From an uncultured bacterium (lineage in GTDB: Bacteria > Bacillota > Clostridia > Lachnospirales > Lachnospiraceae), in NCBI GenBank assembly GCA_905214855.1, contig CAJMNU010000015.1, positions 1 to 20,715 of the forward strand: a stretch of DNA of 20,715 nt. Reading direction: 5' to 3'. The notes under the pieces are model-generated. The model was not told where the DNA came from. It searched no databases and worked only from the letters and a program-made list of their open reading frames with translations. A program made the translations under genes and the position numbers. Of the stretch, positions 1 through 6,690 are shown in pieces; position 1 is the stretch's first letter, and every line of letters begins with the position of its first letter.

Positions 1-16
1 ACTTTCTCTTACTCTG

Positions 17-1846
17 TCATTCTCCTGTTGTCTCTTCTTCTGCCTCTTTCAATGGTATCATCAATATTGCCTTAGCCCATTCTCCCTCTATGCTCTCATA
101 CCTCAGACCATACGCATTTCCATAATATAACTTGATCCTTTCATTGACATTGTAGATTCCATAGCCCTCTTTTCGGTCAATCTCACCTGATAAAAGGCTG
201 TTGTTTATGACTTCTAATTTTTCTTTAGAAATCCCTGCCCCATCATCCCATACACTTAGGGAAAGCATCTGTACTCCATCTACCACTGTTTCCTCTGCAG
301 AAATAATAATTTTTCCAGAACCGCCTTTTTCCTTTATACCATGATAAATAGAATTTTCAGCAAGTGGCTGCAATACCAGTTTAATGATCTTGTGCATATA
401 CCATTCTTTTGGCACATGGATCTCATACTGAATTCGGGAGTGATAACGGATACTCTGAATATCCAGATAACTGGATACATGTTCTAGTTCCTCTCTTAAA
501 GAAATTACCTCTGCTCCTTTACTTAAGCTGAGACGGAAAAATTTTCCAAGGGAATTTGATAAAATACTGACTTCTTCTGCCCCCTGATCAATTGCCTGCC
601 AAGTGATCGCATTCAAGGTATTGTACAGAAAATGTGGATTGATCTGAGCCTGCAGAGCTTTTAACTCCGCTTTTCTTTTCTGTTTTTGCATCTCTGCTAC
701 ACGGTCACGTTCCAGTTTTAACTCCTCTATCGTCTCTTCCTGTTTTTTTACCAGACTCTGTATCTCACCGATCATAAAATTGAAACTCTTTGCCAAACTG
801 CCTATCTCATCATGATATGGATAAAAAAAACGGGTATTCAGATCTCCATTTCTGACATAACTCATTCTTTTCTCCAAGCGTCTCAACCCGTCTGTCATCT
901 GATGTGACATCCATACTATAATAAGCATACTGATAAACAACAGTCCTAGTGCGATCTTCAGCAGCATATTTTTCACATCCTCCAGACTGCTCAGAAGACT
1001 CTTCTTAGAGCGAAGTCCATAAATCTGCCACCCCATTCCCTCAATCTTTCCACTTGTCACCAAAAACTCTTCATCCTGATATATATAGTCGCTGCTGAAT
1101 ACCTCCTCTGTATGATTCTTTGACAACTCTAATAGCTGAGCCTTATCTAATTTTTCAGAACCAGCGATCAGCCTTCCCTTTGTATCCAAAACTACCATCT
1201 TATCAAAAAACTGATATTTTCCTGACAAGATCGACTCCACTTCTTTTTGTTTCAGTTGGACAACCAGATATTGTTTTCCCGTATATCCCTCTACACTAAA
1301 TCTCCATACCTGTGGGATCACCATCTCTTCTCCCTGAAAGATCAGATCCTTCATTGCCGGAAAATTTTGGATTCCATTTGCTGATCTGTCCTTGTATGGC
1401 TCATATAACAAAGAATCTTTAAAAGAAAACTCCCAATTTCTCATACGGATGAAATCATCAAACTCGCCTCTGTTCGTATAAATATAAGACGAGGAGATCA
1501 ATGGTTCTCCACTCTCCAGATCTCTTAAAAAATCAGATGCTACCCCCAGTGCCTTTGTTGTATTCGCATTGGATGGATTACTCAAATAGTCTCCCATCGC
1601 TATAACAAAAGTATGGTTTGTCAACATTCCTCTCACTCTATTTGCAATTGCTTTATGTCGAATCGCAAAAGTATCCGTGATCTGCATGATCACATCCTCT
1701 GAGTTCATCTGAAAATTTTTGATAATATCCTGTGACATATATCTATAATACATCAGAGAGCCTGAACCTATAGAAAATAAAAAAGTAACTGTAAAGATTA
1801 AAATGATCTTTTTGCGAAAACTGATATTATGAATATTTTTCTTCAT
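17..1846 (-). CDS. YesM-type sensor histidine kinase of a sugar-uptake two-component system
   Basis: A 609-residue membrane sensor kinase. A first transmembrane helix (about 13-34) and a second (about 292-313) enclose an extracellular sensing region of roughly 255 residues. A HAMP linker follows (about 315-367), then a coiled-coil stretch (365-400). The His_kinase motif QINPHFLYNTLNAI places the phospho-acceptor His at 405. The ATPase domain has the N-box LQPLAENSIYHG (Asn498), the G1 box WDDGAGIS (533-540) and the G2-like GYGIYNVNER (561-570). These are the hallmarks of the LytS/YesM family, which usually pairs with an AraC-type YesN regulator. The regulator is not in the window and would be expected to the left of position 1. 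It lies 3' of two sugar permeases, so it probably controls that transporter. It has its own promoter candidate upstream, and its ATG is preceded by a GGGGGAAA ribosome site. The ligand cannot be inferred. Confidence 0.93.
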   Translation of the reverse strand: MKKNIHNISFRKKIILIFTVTFLFSIGSGSLMYYRYMSQDIIKNFQMNSEDVIMQITDTFAIRHKAIANRVRGMLTNHTFVIAMGDYLSNPSNANTTKALGVASDFLRDLESGEPLISSSYIYTNRGEFDDFIRMRNWEFSFKDSLLYEPYKDRSANGIQNFPAMKDLIFQGEEMVIPQVWRFSVEGYTGKQYLVVQLKQKEVESILSGKYQFFDKMVVLDTKGRLIAGSEKLDKAQLLELSKNHTEEVFSSDYIYQDEEFLVTSGKIEGMGWQIYGLRSKKSLLSSLEDVKNMLLKIALGLLFISMLIIVWMSHQMTDGLRRLEKRMSYVRNGDLNTRFFYPYHDEIGSLAKSFNFMIGEIQSLVKKQEETIEELKLERDRVAEMQKQKRKAELKALQAQINPHFLYNTLNAITWQAIDQGAEEVSILSNSLGKFFRLSLSKGAEVISLREELEHVSSYLDIQSIRYHSRIQYEIHVPKEWYMHKIIKLVLQPLAENSIYHGIKEKGGSGKIIISAEETVVDGVQMLSLSVWDDGAGISKEKLEVINNSLLSGEIDRKEGYGIYNVNERIKLYYGNAYGLRYESIEGEWAKAILMIPLKEAEEETTGE

Positions 1847-1890
1847 CTGTTTCCCCCACTTTATATCAGGTTATTATCTGGAATGGTTCT

Positions 1891-1920
1891 ATTTTAACAT
1901 GTTTTTGCACTCTTCGTGAA
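1891..1920 (-). promoter_or_regulatory. Candidate sigma-A promoter for the sensor kinase
   Basis: On the minus strand TTCACG (1915-1920) is followed after 18 bases by TAAAAT (1891-1896), about 45 bases upstream of the kinase ATG. The -35 is a weak match and the -10 a good one. It would allow the kinase to be made independently of the transporter operon. Confidence 0.45.
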
Positions 1921-1997
1921 CTTTTTCTCTTGAATTTTCTGATATTATCAAGATAAGAAACAGATTGTTACCAAATTTCCACTTCTTTCCACTTAGG

Positions 1998-2090
1998 AAA
2001 AGACTGCCGCAATCCGCAGCTTTCCCATCTGTTCTTTTTTGATTTCAAGATTCTTTATGATAGGAAACCCACACACTGTGGCAGTCTTTT
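1998..2090 (-). terminator. Large stem-loop after the permease genes, probable terminator
   Basis: AAAAGACTGCCGC (1998-2010) and GTGGCAGTCTTTT (2078-2090) are complementary except for one position. On the minus-strand transcript the second arm ends in TCTTTTCC, a short U-tract. The roughly 67-base loop has its own complementary stretches (GGGTTTCC against GGGAAAGC), so the structure is more elaborate than a simple terminator. It sits between the last permease and the kinase promoter, which fits partial or full termination of the transporter operon. Confidence 0.55.
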
Positions 2091-2130
2091 CTCAATTTTG
2101 TCATATTATAATGTTAAAAGATAAGTTTAT

Positions 2131-3012
2131 TTATCCCTTTACAGCTCCTGCTGTCAGACCAGCGATAAACTGTTTGTTTGCAAATAAGTACACAATCAGG
2201 ATTGGAATGATCGCAATAGATGCACCGGCAAGCATAATGTGCCACTCTGCTGCTGCATTGACAGAATATTTCAACTGTACAACTGCCACAGTCAATGTCT
2301 GCAGTTTCGGCATTGCGATCGTCATGATCAAACTTGTGATATAATCATTCCATGAGTTTCTGAACGAAAACAGTGCCACAACTGCCAAGATCGGCTTGCT
2401 CAAAGGAAGAATGACTCTTGTATAAACACCATATAGGCTGCATCCGTCAATGATCGCTGCCTCATCCAGCTCCTTTGGGATACCTTTGGTAAATCCCATA
2501 ACAAGGAAGACATTTGTTGCCTGACCTCCTGTGAGGGCAATAATGAGAGCAATGATACTCTTATTCAGTTTCAGTGCACGCAGCATCTCATAGATTGGGT
2601 ATAAAGTAACAGAACCCAGAGATACAAACATCATGGACATATATAATGCAAGGAGGATTTTCTTTCCCACAAAGTCTCTTCTTGCCAATATAAAACCAGC
2701 CAAAGAACAAGTACATACTGCCAGAAGTGTTACAGATACACTGACGATCACACTGTTTCCTGTATATTTCAGGAAATCTGCCTGTATAAACGCCTGATAA
2801 TAGTTTTCAAAATGCCATTCTTGCGGCCAAAAACCGCCTCCCTGTGTTAATTCCACATTTGTCTTCAAAGATCCCAAGATTGTATAGATGATCGGATATA
2901 AGGTAAAAATGATCATCACACCCAGAAAGACCCATTTCCCGATCAGGGCGGCTTTCGCTGAAGTAGATAAATGTTTTTTATTCATTTTTATAGTTGCCGT
3001 TTGTTCTGCCAT
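2131..3012 (-). CDS. CUT1 sugar ABC transporter permease, MalG type
   Basis: A 293-residue inner membrane protein with six hydrophobic segments, the usual length for the second permease of a CUT1 transporter. The cytoplasmic EAA loop that docks on the ATPase is clear: DEAAIIDGCSLYGVYTRVILP, about residues 183-203, with the family-invariant Gly at 190. The N-terminal 20 residues are polar and lysine-rich, followed by the first helix (26-48). The gene begins 14 bases after the partner permease and has an AAGGAGG ribosome site, so the two are translated from one message. No ATP-binding subunit lies in the cluster; CUT1 systems in Firmicutes commonly borrow a shared MsmK-type ATPase encoded elsewhere. 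The substrate is a sugar or oligosaccharide of unknown identity. Confidence 0.95.
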   Translation of the reverse strand: MAEQTATIKMNKKHLSTSAKAALIGKWVFLGVMIIFTLYPIIYTILGSLKTNVELTQGGGFWPQEWHFENYYQAFIQADFLKYTGNSVIVSVSVTLLAVCTCSLAGFILARRDFVGKKILLALYMSMMFVSLGSVTLYPIYEMLRALKLNKSIIALIIALTGGQATNVFLVMGFTKGIPKELDEAAIIDGCSLYGVYTRVILPLSKPILAVVALFSFRNSWNDYITSLIMTIAMPKLQTLTVAVVQLKYSVNAAAEWHIMLAGASIAIIPILIVYLFANKQFIAGLTAGAVKG

Positions 3013-3026
3013 TTTCTGCCGCCTCC

Positions 3027-3965
3027 TTAATAAATATCATCCAATTTTTTGGATACTCTCAGATAGATCATTGTTACAACACCTGCAATCAATGCAGAGA
3101 TCACGCTGACAGCAGCACCATATCCATACTGCGGAACTGTTGCCTCTGCTGCGGAGATCGGGAAGAAGTAACGGTATCCATAAAGAGACATTACCATTGT
3201 TGAATTGTTTGGACCACCCTCTGTCAAAACCATAACATTTGTGATGTCATGGAATGCAGATGTAATCGATAACATCAAGATGATCTTTAAAATCGGTCCT
3301 AACATCGGCAGGATAATATACCATATTGTCTGAAGTCTGCCTGCGCCGTCGATCTTGGCACTCTCAATCGCATCTTCAGAAACCTGCTGGATACCAGCGA
3401 TGAAATATACCATATAGTTACCGACACCACCCCACACAGCTGTAATGATCAGTGTTTTCATGGCATGATCTTTGCCCAGCCAGTTGATCGGCTTGTTGAT
3501 GATATTTGCTGCCATCAAGTATTTATTGATCTCTCCGTTATATGCATTAAATAAGAGATAAAATACCAATCCCATAACCGCGGAACTCATGATCGTTGGA
3601 AGAAACATGATACTCTGTGCCACACCATTTCCTTTTTTCTGCTGATTCAGAAGGAAAGCAAGGAAAAAGGCGATCGGTATGATGATCAATACCTTTCCGA
3701 ATCCATATGTAAAGGTGTGCAGCACACTCTCCCAATACACTTTGTCACGGAAAACTCTTGCCAGATTTTGAAGTCCTACAAATCTAGGTTCTCCTGTTCC
3801 ATATCCTCCATATTGATAAAAGACGTATTTTAAAGTCCATACTACCGGATAAAGAGAGCATGCCGTAAATAAGATCAGGTTCGGAAGCATAAAGCTGTAT
3901 GCCTGCAGATTTTGCAGAACAGTCTTTTTCTTTTTACTGGCACTCATCGTTTTCCAATTACTCAT
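3027..3965 (-). CDS. CUT1 sugar ABC transporter permease, MalF/LplB type
   Basis: A 312-residue inner membrane protein with six predicted helices, the first near 24-46. The cytoplasmic EAA loop reads EDAIESAKIDGAGRLQTIWY (about 197-216) and continues into IILPMLGP, diagnostic of the binding-protein-dependent transport permease superfamily. The short, lysine-rich N-terminus and the length match the first permease of CUT1 operons. It follows the solute-binding protein gene after a 299-base gap containing two large stem-loops and precedes the MalG-type permease by 14 bases. Translation starts at an ATG preceded by AAAGGAG. The sequence does not reveal which sugar is carried. Confidence 0.95.
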   Translation of the reverse strand: MSNWKTMSASKKKKTVLQNLQAYSFMLPNLILFTACSLYPVVWTLKYVFYQYGGYGTGEPRFVGLQNLARVFRDKVYWESVLHTFTYGFGKVLIIIPIAFFLAFLLNQQKKGNGVAQSIMFLPTIMSSAVMGLVFYLLFNAYNGEINKYLMAANIINKPINWLGKDHAMKTLIITAVWGGVGNYMVYFIAGIQQVSEDAIESAKIDGAGRLQTIWYIILPMLGPILKIILMLSITSAFHDITNVMVLTEGGPNNSTMVMSLYGYRYFFPISAAEATVPQYGYGAAVSVISALIAGVVTMIYLRVSKKLDDIY

Positions 3966-4038
3966 AGTTTTCTCCTTTCATTACATGCTACCCTGACTGC
4001 TTTTTTGTTTTTCTCCTCACGCAGACATGTTTTTTGGC

Positions 4039-4096
4039 AGCATCAGTATACACGGAGAATACATGCAAGAATGTATTTTCTCTGTATACTGATGCT
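4039..4096 (-). repeat. 58-base near-perfect stem-loop between binding protein and permease genes
   Basis: Bases 4039-4052 pair perfectly with 4083-4096 (14 bp, starting AGCATCAG). After one C-C mismatch the helix continues for about 11 more pairs including two G-U, closing on a six-base loop (4065-4070). On the minus-strand transcript the stem is followed by GCCAAAAAA rather than a U-tract, so it is not a normal terminator. A role as an mRNA 3'-end stabiliser or processing barrier is inferred. Confidence 0.75.
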
Positions 4097-4156
4097 AAAT
4101 ATTCACAGAATGCAATAATTTTGATCTACAACCTCTGGTTCTTTTTATATTTTGAC

Positions 4157-4223
4157 ACAACAAGGGCTGTTGCACACTCAGTTTTATTCTGTCCTGAACT
4201 GCGCAGCAGCCCTCGCTTGTTGT
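4157..4223 (-). repeat. Second stem-loop between binding protein and permease genes
   Basis: ACAACAA (4157-4163) pairs with TTGTTGT (4217-4223), and GGGCTGTTGC (4164-4173) pairs with GCAGCAGCCC (4203-4212) with one mismatch; four bases (TCGC) bulge out on one side. The loop is about 29 bases. It lies 42 bases after the binding-protein stop codon. As with its neighbour, no U-run follows on the transcribed strand. The remainder of 3966-4264 shows only a small TGCCA/TGGCA hairpin. Confidence 0.65.
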
Positions 4224-4264
4224 CTTATATTATACATCTGCCATTCTGGCAAAAGTTTTCTTTT

Positions 4265-5740
4265 TTACTGCAATGTAGGATTCATTGGGTCATAATTTTC
4301 AATTTTTACTTCATATCCTGTTCCGTTTGCAATTGCATCCTGATAAGCCTTATTGTAACGATCTGTCAGATCCTGAAGTGTTGATGCAGCATCAGCTCCA
4401 CCATAATAGATAGACTCACATGTTTTCCACATATCTTCACCCTCTACAACCATACCAGCTGCAAATGCATTGTGTGGTGGCTTTGGAAGGATTGTATCAA
4501 ACTCTGGATCGATCAACAGCCATTTCTTATTCTGGAAATCAGCACTTGGTTTTGCTTTTTCAATAACACTCGGGATAATGCTGACACCATATCCACCCTC
4601 ATAGTAACCAACTAGATAATCTTCTGTAGTAAAGAGATCTTTGTATACCTTAAATGCAAGTTCCAGATTTTGGCTCTTTGCATTCAGTACATATCCAGAT
4701 GTTCCATTGTAATACTGCTTTCCTGCTGTCTTGTTTCCAACTGTTGGAATCGGAACACAATCCCATTTCTCGCTGTCCATTGGGAACTGATTTGCATATA
4801 CACCTGGCTCAGCATGGCTGTAAGACATATACATACCAATCTTTCCAGCTGCAAACTGTGTTCTTAATGGGTCAATATCCAAAGATTCACATCCAGGGAA
4901 TGCACATTCCTCGGACAGAAGCTCTGTCCACAATTTCAATGTCTCTTCCCAATCTGTAAAGTCATATTCTCCCTTAGCAAAATCGTATCCATCTTTCTTT
5001 CCTGTCTCTCTCTGAAGACCAACTGCCATGGAACGCTGTAAACCAGAAGCAGCACTCTTCATGTTTTCAGCAAATCCATAGATTCCCTCTCCTGACAACT
5101 GGGATGTGATCAATTTCGCATCTTCTACCATCTCTTCCAGAGTTTCCGGTGGCTGCTCAATTCCTACACGTTCAAAAATCTCTTTATTATAGAACAAACG
5201 ACATGTTGTACCTGTTGTAGGAATAAAATATAATTTTCCATCTAATTCATTATATCCAGGAATGATAACATCTTTAAAATACTCTTTCATGTCATCATCC
5301 ATGAAATCATACAGGTTAGCCCACTGTCCAGCAGCCAGATATTTATCAAACATCTGATCCTGCTGCACCAGAATATCCGGAAGCTCATCACTCTGGATTG
5401 CCATATCAATTGCCTGTACATAGTTATCTGTGTAAAGCTGATATTCTACCTGTACATTATCTGTATTCGTTGCGTTATATTCATCAACTTTCTCTTGTAC
5501 ATAATTTGCATCATGTCTGTCTTTAGACCAGATACGAATTACTGTCTTTTCACCACTTGCTGCATCATCCTTTTTGTCCGCTGCAGTTGTAGCTTCGGTG
5601 TCCCCCTTTGCCTCAGCCTGAGTCTGTGCTGCGGTGGTTGGTGCTTCGGTTGTCTCGTTCTTTCCACCACCACATCCTGCTAATGTTGCTGCTGCTAGAG
5701 TTGCTGCCATGACAACACTACCTAATTTTTTAATTCTCAT
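4265..5740 (-). CDS. Lipoprotein sugar-binding protein of CUT1 ABC transporter (SBP family 1)
   Basis: A 491-residue exported lipoprotein that would capture a sugar outside the membrane and deliver it to the two permeases downstream. The N-terminus has a short basic region, a hydrophobic core and the lipobox LAGC, with the lipidated cysteine at 23. A glycine- and threonine/alanine-rich, acidic linker (about 24-66) separates it from the folded domain, which opens with EKTVIRIWSKDRHD, the usual first strand of the family. The sequence LPDILVQQDQMFDKYLAAG (about 119-137) and the W-rich C-terminal half also fit SBP family 1. It is the first gene of its operon, with a GGGAGG ribosome site and a good promoter 44-72 bases upstream. 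The ligand is unknown. Confidence 0.95.
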   Translation of the reverse strand: MRIKKLGSVVMAATLAAATLAGCGGGKNETTEAPTTAAQTQAEAKGDTEATTAADKKDDAASGEKTVIRIWSKDRHDANYVQEKVDEYNATNTDNVQVEYQLYTDNYVQAIDMAIQSDELPDILVQQDQMFDKYLAAGQWANLYDFMDDDMKEYFKDVIIPGYNELDGKLYFIPTTGTTCRLFYNKEIFERVGIEQPPETLEEMVEDAKLITSQLSGEGIYGFAENMKSAASGLQRSMAVGLQRETGKKDGYDFAKGEYDFTDWEETLKLWTELLSEECAFPGCESLDIDPLRTQFAAGKIGMYMSYSHAEPGVYANQFPMDSEKWDCVPIPTVGNKTAGKQYYNGTSGYVLNAKSQNLELAFKVYKDLFTTEDYLVGYYEGGYGVSIIPSVIEKAKPSADFQNKKWLLIDPEFDTILPKPPHNAFAAGMVVEGEDMWKTCESIYYGGADAASTLQDLTDRYNKAYQDAIANGTGYEVKIENYDPMNPTLQ

Positions 5741-5783
5741 AAACCTTACCTCCCAATATTATTGTCCTGTTCTTTATATTTTT

Positions 5784-5812
5784 ATTTTATGAAATCATAA
5801 AAAGAAAGTAAA
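5784..5812 (-). promoter_or_regulatory. Sigma-A promoter of the sugar-transporter operon
   Basis: On the minus strand TTTACT (5807-5812) and TAAAAT (5784-5789) are separated by 17 bases, with the start codon of the binding-protein gene 44 bases further on. This is the best promoter match upstream of that gene. Confidence 0.6.
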
Positions 5813-5832
5813 TTCATTTTCCGACACTGTAA

Positions 5833-5869
5833 TGTCTAAAAAACGACATTTTCGTTCACACTTTAGACA
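5833..5869. promoter_or_regulatory. Inverted repeat upstream of the transporter promoter, candidate operator
   Basis: TGTCTAAA (5833-5840) and TTTAGACA (5862-5869) are perfect complements with 29 bp between corresponding positions. The element ends 21 bp upstream of the -35 of the binding-protein gene, the position expected for an activator. Binding by the response regulator of the nearby YesM-type kinase is a reasonable guess only. Confidence 0.4.
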
Positions 5870-5894
5870 CATTTCAAACATTGTTTTTCTCTTT

Positions 5895-5926
5895 GATATC
5901 CTGTATACTCAAATATACAAGATATC
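5895..5926. promoter_or_regulatory. Long dyad in the divergent luxS/transporter control region
   Basis: GATATCCTGTATA (5895-5907) and TATACAAGATATC (5914-5926) are complementary except for one central mismatch, with a six-base spacer. It could be a repressor site or a hairpin. It also contains a possible plus-strand -10 (TATACT, 5903-5908), 16 bases after TTGTTT (5881-5886), which would be a distal luxS promoter. Confidence 0.45.
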
Positions 5927-5929
5927 AGA

Positions 5930-5998
5930 AGACCAAAAGATCCTCAGATTCCAATATCTACCATTTTATATTAAAAAATATCCAACGTCTTTTGGTCT
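5930..5998. promoter_or_regulatory. 11-bp perfect inverted repeat overlapping the luxS -35 region
   Basis: AGACCAAAAGA (5930-5940) and TCTTTTGGTCT (5988-5998) are exactly complementary, with 47 bases between them. The right arm covers the -35 position of the luxS promoter. It may be a looping operator, or the closing helix of a leader RNA if transcription begins upstream near 5915. Confidence 0.5.
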
Positions 5999-6018
5999 CA
6001 ACACTATGTCATTATAAT
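5990..6018 (+). promoter_or_regulatory. Proximal luxS promoter
   Basis: A perfect TATAAT (6013-6018) lies 47 bases before the luxS ATG. The -35 is poor: TTTTGG (5990-5995) at 17-base spacing. A strong -10 with a weak -35 buried in an inverted-repeat arm suggests regulation. Confidence 0.5.
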
Positions 6019-6023
6019 AAATA

Positions 6024-6047
6024 ATCTGAACAACACAATTTTCAGAT
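6024..6047 (+). promoter_or_regulatory. Small hairpin in the luxS leader
   Basis: ATCTGAA (6024-6030) pairs with TTCAGAT (6041-6047) around a ten-base loop, ending four bases before the GGAGG ribosome site (6052-6056). The left arm (AATCTGA, 6023-6029) can alternatively pair with TCAGATT at 5944-5950 if the transcript starts upstream. Confidence 0.4.
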
Positions 6048-6064
6048 CTATGGAGGATTTTATT

Positions 6065-6544
6065 ATGGAAAAAATCGCAAGTTTTACTGTAAATCATCTC
6101 ACTCTGCTGCCTGGTGTCTATGTCTCACGCTTAGACCAGACCGCTGCTGGCACAATCACTACCTTTGATATCCGCATGACCCGTCCCAATATGGAGCCAG
6201 TCATGAATACTGCAGAGATCCACACTATAGAACACCTTGGAGCAACCTTCTTACGCAATCACAAAGACTGGAAAGACCGTGTATTGTATTTTGGTCCTAT
6301 GGGCTGCCGCACTGGTTTTTACCTTCTTCTTGTGGGAGAATATGCTTCTTCTGACATCCTTCCTCTCCTCACAGAAATGTTCACATTTAGCCGTGATTTC
6401 AAGGGAGAAGTTCCCGGTGCCTGTGCAAGAGACTGCGGAAACTATCTGGATATGAACCTCCCAATGGCAAACTATCTGGCAAACCGTTTTCTCACAGAAG
6501 TCCTGTATGACATCAAACCAGAACAGCTTGTCTATCAGGATTAA
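6065..6544 (+). CDS. luxS: S-ribosylhomocysteine lyase LuxS
   Basis: A 159-residue cytoplasmic metalloenzyme that splits S-ribosylhomocysteine into homocysteine and DPD, the autoinducer-2 precursor, recycling S-adenosylmethionine by-products. The metal-binding motif HTIEHLGATFLRNH gives His53, Glu56 and His57; the third metal ligand is Cys124 in RDCGNYLDMN. The catalytic cysteine is Cys81 in GPMGCRTGF. All active-site residues are present and the length is normal. An in-frame ATG exists at 6050, but GGAGG at 6052-6056 lies ideally before the ATG at 6065, and the family begins at MEKIASFTVNH, so 6065 is chosen. It is the only plus-strand gene in the window, flanked by a divergent transporter operon and a convergent peptidase gene, so it is probably transcribed alone. 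It has an unusually repeat-rich upstream region. Confidence 0.98.
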   Translation: MEKIASFTVNHLTLLPGVYVSRLDQTAAGTITTFDIRMTRPNMEPVMNTAEIHTIEHLGATFLRNHKDWKDRVLYFGPMGCRTGFYLLLVGEYASSDILPLLTEMFTFSRDFKGEVPGACARDCGNYLDMNLPMANYLANRFLTEVLYDIKPEQLVYQD

Positions 6545-6569
6545 ATCTTAAACATTCTAAACTTTAAAA

Positions 6570-6609
6570 AGGGGAATGCACATCATCTGGCATTCCCCTG
6601 TCTTTTTTC
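6570..6609. terminator. Bidirectional terminator between luxS and the M42 peptidase
   Basis: AGGGGAATGC (6570-6579) and GCATTCCCCT (6590-6599) form a perfect 10-bp stem with a 10-base loop. TCTTTTTTCT follows on the plus strand, and the minus strand reads CCCCTTTTT after the stem, so it can end both convergent transcripts. Confidence 0.9.
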
Positions 6610-6690
6610 TAAGATTTGTTGGCTTGCAGCAGCCATTGCTTTAAAATTTTATCCAATATGTCATATCTCCTGCTTTAGCTGTGGGGAGTG

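Noticed and set aside
4039..4096. The long palindrome as the footprint of a mobile element or a CRISPR-like repeat.
   Set aside because: It is present once, has no flanking transposase gene, target duplication or second copy in the window.
6050..6064. An earlier in-frame ATG for luxS.
   Set aside because: The ATG overlaps the GGAGG that serves the next ATG at 6065, and LuxS proteins begin at the later methionine.
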